From positions 54,238 through 118,237 of the forward strand of contig JAAVTG010000483.1 in assembly GCA_011947345.1 (NCBI GenBank): a DNA stretch of 64,000 nt. The letters run 5' to 3'. The position numbers and the translations under genes are program-made. Below the pieces are notes generated by a model. The model saw nothing but the letters and a program-made list of their open reading frames with translations, did no database searches and had not been told where the DNA came from. Of this stretch, positions 56,666 through 64,000 are shown piece after piece (the first letter of the stretch is position 1; every line of letters begins with the position of its first letter). This stretch comes from Phytophthora quininea. Lineage: Eukaryota; Oomycota; Peronosporomycetes; Peronosporales; Peronosporaceae.

Positions 56666-58182
56666 AAGTATTTGAGTGGGGATTAACAATGCGTACCTAA
56701 AAGCGTCCTAAGCCTAACAATTTGTCCTAAAAGCCGGGCTTCTTTTATGTGTGTCACATGAGTATTAGGACGCGTTTAGGACAAACCTGGCAGAAATTTT
56801 AGGCTTAGGACACATTTTTCAGCATACAAAGCTCCATACAAAAGCAAATCAAAAGCAAATCAAATATCTATCCGAGCAAAACCTTGCAATAAGCTAGAAA
56901 AAGCCTACTCAAGAGGGTAATCATTAGGGATCGTTGGATCGGCGCAGTCAGCATGTGCTGGTGGTTCACGGACGCCTGCACGCACTTGATTCACCATCTC
57001 TTTCACACGCGCTGCTTCATTTTTGGTGACTTGGAGCCAGACGTACGGGCTAGGATGCGCATTCTTGAAGCACTGCCGATAGTGAAAGTTGTATTATTCA
57101 ACTGGGTTGTTCGTGCGGTTTTTGATGTCGTCGGATCTCAACATCATCTCATTCACGTTCCACCAGCTCGGCTCAAACTTCACCATCCATGTCTGTGTAA
57201 AGTAAGACCAGAACGTGTTCCACGCCTTTTAGAGCCTTTCTCGTCGATCTTGGATCGCACATACGAAATTCCACTTGACTTGATCTCACTGATGGGGATT
57301 ACGGTCAGCACATCGATGACACCTCGTCTCATTGCAGTCGACACGTGCTCCTTCGGGATCCGCAAGTCGATCAGCTTCCTGCGTATGGCTTGCTTCCAGT
57401 GAAAGAGACAGCCCACCATTGCTGATGTTGGAAAGGCCTTCGTGACTGCGTTGATAAGGGCGAGTTCAAAGTCGCACGTAACAGTGCGTGGTTTCAACTT
57501 GGAGTTGATTGACGCTTGGATCCAGTACAGCGCATTTGTGTAGGTTGCCTCGCACTTAGATGTTGCAAGCACGTAGGCTACAGGAACGTACATGTCGACA
57601 GAGGCATCGTGTGCAACAATGATGATCACCTGGTAGAATGGCTTTGGGCAGATCTTGAGTGTTCCGTCAATGAACAAAGCCAGACCGGGGTGCTTGAGGA
57701 TCGAGATTATTTCGGGATGTGCAAAGCCGCAGATTCTCTGAAGCACATTCTTGCTGATGAACGTTGCGTTGAAGAGTAGGAAAACCGTTCATCCATCTCA
57801 GACAGAAAGCAGTGCGGTTCAGTCTCGATCGTCCGAAAGAAATCACCTCCGTTGACAGTCTCACGGACAAACTGCACGTGCCGAATGCCCTTGTTGCGGC
57901 TGAGCGCCTGAAAAGGCTGATCTTTGTACTTGGTCTTGAGCACGTCGTACACGTTATCCCAAACTCTCCCTGGAACTATAGAAAGGTCGGCCTGCCCTGC
58001 CTCTTCTAGGAGCTCCTTCATTTCCGCAACGGCATTGATTGCAGCCTTGGTAGGCTTCTCACAAGTGTGCTCGTTCTTGACAATTATTGGGGCTCCCTCG
58101 GAAACAATGAGACGGCATGGACACCCTGAGCGATGGTTGGCACATGACAGATACTGCCGCTTGATTTTGCCCTCCTCTTTAA

Positions 58183-60483
58183 TCTTTATCCCCCAAATCG
58201 TCTACCGGTAGGCTCTCCATCCTACGGGTAGGCTCAACCGAAAAGTTAGTTTTCCAGGAATAGAAGCTGGATGCGATCGTTTTAAGCTGCTCACCTTGTT
58301 CCTGAAGCGCCGCAGATAGCCAGAGTTAGTTTTTCGCTCCATCCTCGCAGTGTAGCATGGCCAAATTCCATGTCGGAAGCCGGGTTCGAGGCAAGACGAA
58401 GCGCCTTGCGGGAAAGGTGGGCGTCGTCCGTGCAGTGCGTACGGGCTCGAGACAGAACAAGTACGATGTCACGTGGGCTACTGGCGCTACTGAGACCGTT
58501 GCTGCGAGAGCTATTGAGCTCGCAGCGTCATCCATGTCAGGTCGACCAGCTGAAGACCAGCCCGTGCTCATCGATGACCCGTCCAACACTACCTTTCAAA
58601 GCTTGTTGCAAGCTTCTAATGCTTCTCTAGTCATGGAACTGGAGAGCTCATCTAGTGACGAGTCCATGAGCGAAAACGAGATGGATTCTGATGAAGCTGA
58701 CGAAGATGACACAGTGCTGGCGCATTCAAGGCGATGGACACCATGCACAGCTATTCTCTTTGATCGAGGCTCACAGGTTCAGCCGCGGCCAACTAGATTT
58801 TTGTTTACTACACTGTTGGAGAAGTCATTTGCCTCGTACTTTTACTTGATGTATCCCATGCAGATCATGGAGGCCACACTACAGTACACGAACGAAAGCC
58901 TCTCTAGTAGACGCCACCGCACGATCAAAGCAGGTGACTGGTTCAAATGGATTGGTCTTCGTCTCGCAATGGCGTTGGAGCCAAGACCTGGGCCGGTACG
59001 AGTCTACTGGGAAACTGAAGCTAGAGATGGCTTCATTGGTACGCCACCGTGCTTCGGACAGCGATTTGGGATGTCTCGTCATTGCTTTGAGCAGATAATG
59101 AACTGCATGTCATTTTCTGATGGGTACCTTAGTGACGATCCCTGGAAGCCGATACGTTTAGTGGTTGACGGATTCAATGCAAGACGAAAAACTTTGTTTC
59201 GCCTGGTAATCTGCTATGTGTTGACGAGTGTATGAGCGCTTGGAAAGGCAGAGAAGGGAAATACTGTCACGACGGTCTACCTCATAAAACTAAAATTGCA
59301 CGAAAACCAGAAGGCAAAGGCACGGAGTTGAAGTCGATTGCTGACGGCGAGAGCGGCGTGCTCCTTGGTCTGGAACTGGTTGAAGGTAAAGACCGCCAGC
59401 GTGCAAAGCAGTATTACCGTGAGTACGGCGAAGGTACCGCTGTCGTCCTCAGGCTTGCAGCGCCGTACAAGGGGAGTTGACGTACCATAGTTGCTGACAG
59501 TGCCTTTGCTTCAGTCAAGACACTAGTTCAGCTTGAAGCACATCTTGGCCTATATTTTATGGGCATGGTAAAGACTGCTACTGTCGAATATCCAAAGCAG
59601 GCATTGACAAATTGGTTCGAAACTACTCCTCCGCGAGGCTCATTCAAAGTGTATGAAAGTACTACAGATCTCGGAAACAAAATGTACGCAATGTGCTGGG
59701 CAGATCGAAAGCCAAAGACTATCATTTCCAATCGCGGCACAACATTGCCAGGTACAGATTCAGTACGACCGCGTCATCGACTGATAAATCGAGAGGGGAT
59801 TTACGAAACGCTACGGTATGAAAAAGTAATTTCTCGTCCGCAAATGATGGAGCTGTTTTTCTCTAAGTTCTCTACGATTGATATTCACGATCACTATCGA
59901 CAAGGCAGCTTAGCGATTGAGCGTGAGTGGATCACCCGCAATTGGACACATCGATTATTTAGCACTATCCTTGGCATGGTGGTAGTTGACGCGTATTTGG
60001 CGTACCGCTACGACACAGAAAATGCCGGCAACGTCGACTTCAATGACTTTGCCTCACAGCTCACCAATTGATATTCAACGAGTTCGAGACTGCAAGGTCA
60101 ACACATAATGGAGATGGAGATTCTGAAGGCAGTGTTGAGGGAGCTCCAGACCACCACATCAAACCGTTCATCGAGCTTCCCCAATACGCAGCAATGCGTC
60201 TTCAAGGCAAGCGGCCTCAACGAAAGTGCGGTGTATGCAAGAAGAAGGCGTCTTATTATTGCGCTAAGTGCTCTGACGTCGCTCAAGACATCTTCTTCGG
60301 CATTTGTGGGCCTCGATCCGACCGAGCATGCTACAGTGCACATCTTTCGTCATCTTCAATATGACTTTTTCTACTAAGCATATGACTTTCAATACAAACT
60401 TCTATAGATAACAAACTAACCTCCAGCCTACGGGTAGGCTCTCTCCCTTGCTACCGGTAGGCTTTTGACCTGGGGGATAAAGA
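58183..60483 (+). mobile_element. piggyBac-like DNA transposon (2.3 kb) inside the MULE
   Basis: Bounded by TTAA (58,179-58,182 and 60,484-60,487), with 12-bp terminal inverted repeats TCTTTATCCCCC. Subterminal CTACCGGTAG and CCTACGGGTAGG motifs occur at both ends. It encodes a piggyBac transposase, now frameshifted. The 914-bp element at 21,312-22,225 is an internal-deletion derivative of this family. Confidence 0.95.
58357..60364 (+). pseudogene. piggyBac transposase with N-terminal barrel-like and C-terminal Cys-rich domains
   Basis: The ATG at 58,357 opens with FHVGSRVRGKTKRLAGKVGV and a YDVTWATGATETV pattern, reminiscent of small KOW/SH3-type barrels, followed by an acidic Ser-rich linker and the DDE_Tnp_1_7 (piggyBac) domain. 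The first catalytic Asp lies in the VDE(C/S)MSAWKGR region near 59,225, at a frame change; the second is in ADSAFASVKTL near 59,498; the third is probably in STIDIHDHY near 59,880. Stops or frame changes occur near 59,235, 59,480 and 60,070. The last segment has CGVCKKKASYYCAKC ... CG....CYSAH, the Cys-rich C-terminal finger typical of this superfamily. Confidence 0.85.
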
Positions 60484-60975
60484 TTAATGGTCCTCTTGAT
60501 GTGGAACGCATGCTCGTCGTAGTTCATTTTGACGAATGAAGAAAGTTGAGACCAGGCTAGTTTTAAGAGCGCGTGAAGCGCAATAGCAGATGCCTCCGAC
60601 AATGGGAGAAGTTTTGGATAATATTGTGCATACTACAAATAAATTGTAGCCGTCATTTACGCATGCAAACCTCGAGATACGTCAGAACCTATTTGAAATA
60701 ATAAACTGAAGTGCTCATTTATGGTTTCAAGTACAATTGTACTACAAGTGACCTCCAAAACACGATATAAAAGGAAAAATGATAGATAACATTTATCTGT
60801 TTTGACGTTAGTTCTGGCTGAACAGCAGTGAACCCATCATCCATTAGGACGCGGTAGGACTCGGCCAAATTGTGGACGCACCAGAATTATAGGGCGCCCT
60901 TAGGACAAAATGTTTAGGACAAAACGTTCGGCTTAGGATGCTTTTAGGTACGCATTGTATGTACTCTATTTGAGT

Positions 60976-61994
60976 ATGTGATTACGAGAAATATGGTGTG
61001 TAAGGTCGGAATGTGCGTAGTAACTGAATATGCGCATGTAGGTTTGAACGGTTGTATAGTACGAGTGTATGCCGAGTATAATTAGAGGTTGGGAAGTATG
61101 TGTAGAGTATGAGTGTGTAGAGTGGGAACGTATGCAGAGTATGAGTGTTGTGGTTTATGAATGTTTATGGTTTGATAATAACATGGTGTCGTTTGAGTAA
61201 AAATGAAAGTGTAAATGGTATGATTTGGTGATAGGTAAATGAGAGAGATAGGGTGGGACTGACAAAAAGAATAGAATGATAATAGTTGATTATAATGAGA
61301 TGGATTGGGATTGATAGGAAAAGTGATTTGAATGGTTTGATAGAGTTAGTTAGTAACGTGGAAAAATGAGAAGAATAAGAAGTATGTAGAGAGTATGGAT
61401 AGTATATAATAGTGTAAGAGTGTATATAAGTGTTAGTGTATGAGGTGTGTAAGAGTAGATATGTAGATATTGTATAGAGAAGTATGAGTATGTGAAATAG
61501 GAAGGTTTATAGAAGGAGTATGTAGAGAATAAATCGGTGTAGTGTAAAGTATGAGTGTGTAAGTAGAGAAAAAATGGAGTTGAGGAAGGAATAGAGAAAT
61601 TTGAGAAAATGAAAATTGAAGAAAAATTATGGGTGTTTGTGTGTATGAGTGTATGTAGAGTATGGATGTTTGTGGTGAATAGAAGTGTATGTGGAGTGTA
61701 AGTGTAAGTATGTGTGAGTGTAAATAGAGAGTAAGTGTAAAAAGTGTGATTGTGAAAAGAGTGTGATTGTTGTAGAGTATAAGTGTGTGTAAAGTATGAG
61801 TGTGTGTAAAGTATGAGTATGTTAGAGTGTGAGGATGTGTATGTGTAAAGTGTGAGTGTGTGTAGAGTGTGAGTATGTGAAGAGTGTGAGTATGTGAAGA
61901 GTGTGAGTATGTGTAGAGTGTGAGTGTGTGTAGGGTTTGAGTGTTGTAGAGTGTGATTGTTGTAGGGTTTGAGCGTAATAGGTTTAGTAGAGGC
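60976..61994. repeat. Cytosine-poor, G/T/A-rich subtelomeric tract 1
   Basis: About 1 kb in which the plus strand has very few C's; GTGTGAGTATGTG-like words dominate. Near 61,870-61,940 four 17-bp units (AGAGTGTGAGTATGTGA and variants) run in tandem. No gene is present. The tract runs into TTTAGGG repeats. Confidence 0.85.
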
Positions 61995-62013
61995 TAGGGT
62001 TTAGGGTTTAGGG
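61995..62013 (+). repeat. Interstitial TTTAGGG telomeric repeats
   Basis: TAGGG followed by two TTTAGGG units. This is the oomycete/plant-type telomere repeat, with the G-rich strand pointing to the window's right end, 2 kb before that end. Confidence 0.9.
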
Positions 62014-62254
62014 AACTGAAAGGGTCACCCTCTGGTACAATTAATACCCGGACATGCCACACCCACCCGAGATAGGCAGTAGGTGACGCTTTGCTATTTG
62101 TTTCCGGTACAACTGTGGCATGAGGTGAACAGGGTGACCAGCGCCTATATAAACCCGATACAAACGTGGCAGACAAGGTTAATGCGATACCATAGTCAAT
62201 TCAAGTCATATGAACCTAAAAATTGGTATCACTGCGAATGACAGGATTTGTGAC
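62014..62254. other. Unique-looking spacer
   Basis: No gene or known repeat recognised. It separates the interstitial telomeric repeats from the second satellite array. Confidence 0.4.
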
Positions 62255-62870
62255 ATATGGTGGAGTATAGACAGGCCCTCCAACCAATCAGAGAGATATG
62301 TTCACTACGCAGTCAATATGAGATGGGTGCTCATGAAAATCTGGTAAATTATGTTAAAACGTATGGAGAAAAAGATGGTACTTCTTATTTTGGACAAAAA
62401 CAGGCGCATCTCCTAGTATCGATTATTTGTGCATTACGAAGCCAATTATAAGAATAAGGAGCAACAAGTTGTGAAACCTACGTTTTCAATCACTGTGAAA
62501 AAGATGGTACTATGTTGGTGTGTCAGAGACAGGCGTCAACAGCCAATCACAGACCTTTACGGATTATTGATGTTATAATAGGTGACTTGACGCTAAAGTT
62601 TTGGGGAAGTACGTTTTTACGTACAGCGAACATGATGGTGGTATTATTTGAGGACATAGACAGGCGTATCGCCCAATAAAAAGCACCAGAAGGAACAGCA
62701 CAAATACGCAGCAGCCAGTAGCGAAAACGTGACAAAATACGTTCTCGAGTACGATGAATACGTTAGTGGCACTACCGTGTGCCAGAGACATGTGAACTAC
62801 CCAATAGGAAGACAATACGGAGAAATAACGACAGAGAGCTCCTGTCGGCACCGAAAATCCGGGTAGTCAC
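62255..62870. repeat. 129-bp subtelomeric satellite, array 2
   Basis: Diverged units of the satellite at 56,190-56,665. The landmark GAA.A.GATGGT or its variant occurs at 62,368, 62,497, 62,628 and 62,756 (spacing 129, 131 and 128). ACAGGCG and CCAATCA boxes and TACGTTTTNA recur in phase. Confidence 0.82.
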
Positions 62871-63239
62871 GTTATAATATTCAACGAATAAGATTATATT
62901 GCTCGCCCAAGCCAGGCACTGACTAAAAACGGTATTATCCGAATACACACTATTTACAGCCGTAACCAAGTGAATTACAGCCGTCAAACACAAAATAACA
63001 CACGAAACACCGCCAACTAGTCTTGGAACGACCTCGGTGCCGGCGAGTTAAGCTTGCCGACTATGCCAGGCGTCCTCACGAACCGTATGCAGACTCTGAG
63101 CGCCTTCCCTTGCGTCCTGGAGGCGTGGCAAGTCGTGCCAGCGCAGATACGACACGAGAAGAGGCTTGCTGGAGGACGGGGCAAGAGCGTGAAACCGGGT
63201 CAGAAGCAGTAGTAATGCAGTTGCGCGCCATTTTTGGGT
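62871..63239. other. Gene-free spacer after satellite array 2
   Basis: A short plus-strand frame at 63,023-63,241 is Arg-rich without a known motif; I do not call it a gene. Confidence 0.4.
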
Positions 63240-63764
63240 GATTTTGCATCGAGTATCGGATTCAGAAGTAGAGAAAGGCGAGGAGGAGTAGAATAATAAA
63301 TAGGAAGTTTGTGATGAGGAGAGAGAAGTGGAGAAAAGGGTTGGCTGGTTTGAGCTAGAAGTAAAAATAGTTTGAAGAAGTATTGTTAGGAGTGAAATGG
63401 TTGATGAAAGATAAAATGGGTGTGTTTTGTTTAGGTTTGTTTGGTAGATGGAAATTGTATATAGTGTTAGTTTGTTGAAGAATGGATTGGATTTGAATAT
63501 GTGGATGGTATGAAGTAATGAAAAGGAAAGTGTAGTAGAATGGAGAAAAATGTAAAATGGTTGAATGAGGAAAGGGATAAAGTAAATTTGTAAGATGTGA
63601 AATGGGTAAGGATTTGTTGTGAAAAGTAAGGTGAAAGGTTGGTTTGAAAAAAGTGTATTAGAATGTGAGAATTTTAGAGTATGAGAATAAGTGTGTGTAG
63701 AGTGTGAGTGTGTGTAGAGTGTGAGTGTGTGTAGAGTGTGAGTGTGTGAGTGTGTGTAGAGTGT
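63240..63764. repeat. Cytosine-poor subtelomeric tract 2
   Basis: Same composition as tract 1: almost no C on the plus strand, A/G/T words such as GTGTGTAGAGTGTGAG. It passes into a 16-bp minisatellite and then telomere-like repeats. Confidence 0.85.
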
Positions 63765-63840
63765 GAGTGTTGTAGGGTTTGAGTGTTGTAGGGTTTGAGT
63801 GTTGTAGGGTTTGAGTGTTGTAGGGTTTGAGTGTTGTAGG
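63765..63840 (+). repeat. 16-bp minisatellite GAGTGTTGTAGGGTTT
   Basis: Five near-perfect tandem copies. The unit contains TAGGGTTT, so it looks like degenerate telomeric repeat sequence. Confidence 0.88.
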
Positions 63841-64000
63841 GTTTAGGGTTAGGCCTAGGGTTTAGGCCTAGGGTTAGGCCTAGGGTTTAGGCCTAGGCCT
63901 AGGCCTAGGCCTAGGCCTAGGCCTAGGCCTAGGCCTAGGCCTAGGCCTAGGCCTAGGGCCTAGGCCTAGGCCTAGGCCTAGGCCTAGGCCTAGGCCTAGG
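63841..64000 (+). repeat. Telomere-like end: TTTAGGG variants then (TAGGCC)n
   Basis: GTTTAGGGTTAGGCCTAGGG-type mixed units pass into about 18 copies of the hexamer TAGGCC with one slip (AGGGCC near 63,955), reaching the window edge. (TAGGCC)n is its own reverse complement as a tandem array, unlike a normal telomere repeat. It may be a real variant repeat or an assembly/basecalling artefact at a true telomere. Confidence 0.75.

Larger units (their letters stand above)
56911..60602 (-). pseudogene. MULE transposase, split by piggyBac element
   Basis: It starts at the ATG at 60,602 (MSEASAIALHALLK). After about 38 codons the frame is cut by the piggyBac insertion (TTAA, 60,484) and resumes at 58,178. 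A FLYWCH-type zinc finger spans the insertion site (QYLSCANHRSGCPCRL ... HTC). The MULE catalytic domain follows: LALFIDGTLK (first Asp), VTCDFELALINA (second Asp) and the GCLFHWKQAIRR motif (57,740-57,370). After frame changes near 57,750 and 57,180 and a stop near 57,095, the C-terminal part (RTNNPVE, YVWLQV) ends at about 56,911. Confidence 0.85.
56678..60966 (-). mobile_element. Mutator-like element (MULE) with nested piggyBac
   Basis: Flanked by the 9-bp direct repeat TATTTGAGT (56,669-56,677 and 60,967-60,975). The ends are imperfect inverted repeats sharing CAATGCGTACCTAAAAGC, CCTAAGCC and TTTGTCCTAAA. A 9-bp duplication and a MULE transposase on the minus strand fit. Without the piggyBac insertion and one TTAA it would be about 2.0 kb. 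Confidence 0.92.

Noticed and set aside
60976..61994. Coding content in the cytosine-poor tract
   Set aside because: No frame of useful length and extreme strand bias; it looks like degenerate telomere-associated sequence.

Overview
The window looks like the subtelomeric end of an oomycete chromosome, most likely Phytophthora or a close relative. The pointers are: a decayed secreted effector gene with RxLR and EER motifs followed by WY-type repeats; genes with short (about 70-90 nt) GT-AG introns; a transposon mix typical of these genomes (Copia, Gypsy with chromodomain, a tyrosine-recombinase DIRS-like element, LINE, MULE, piggyBac, PIF/Harbinger); and TTTAGGG-type telomeric sequence approaching the right edge. 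The species cannot be named from the sequence.

Layout. 1-36 kb is built from copies of one locus carrying an acyltransferase-3 gene and a GH47 alpha-mannosidase gene. Copy A (direct, about 0.6-11.8 kb) has an intact acyltransferase gene and a broken START-like/GH47 fusion split by a LINE fragment and a Copia element. Copy B (inverted, about 17.3-27.1 kb) has the only intact GH47 gene (4 exons, 576 codons); its downstream flank holds a second Copia element, which itself holds a small piggyBac derivative. Copies A and B face each other around a LINE (11,776-17,249) with a 16-bp target-site duplication, so they form a large imperfect palindrome. Copy C (direct, about 31.2-36.0 kb) is a partial duplicate of A and shares its lesions. 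Between B and C lie a divergently transcribed CENP-B-type HTH gene, the effector pseudogene and a non-autonomous Harbinger element.

36-56 kb is nested retroelement debris: LTR-like sequence, an intron-containing coiled-coil ORF lying tail to tail with a Gypsy pol/chromodomain region, a DIRS-like element (gag, RT, RNase H, tyrosine recombinase) interrupted by LTR-like sequence rich in a CTTGGACGCA motif, and a region with a cysteine-peptidase-like ORF and two tRNA-like (SINE-head) sequences.

56-64 kb is subtelomere: a 129-bp satellite, a MULE with a piggyBac element inserted in its transposase gene, a cytosine-poor tract ending in interstitial TTTAGGG repeats, then a second round of satellite and cytosine-poor tract ending in telomere-like repeats and a self-complementary (TAGGCC)n run at the window edge.

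Few genes look functional: the acyltransferase of copy A, the GH47 gene of copy B and the small HTH gene. Almost everything else is transposon-derived or broken. Many ORFs are split by single-base shifts, so either decay or residual sequencing error should be kept in mind.
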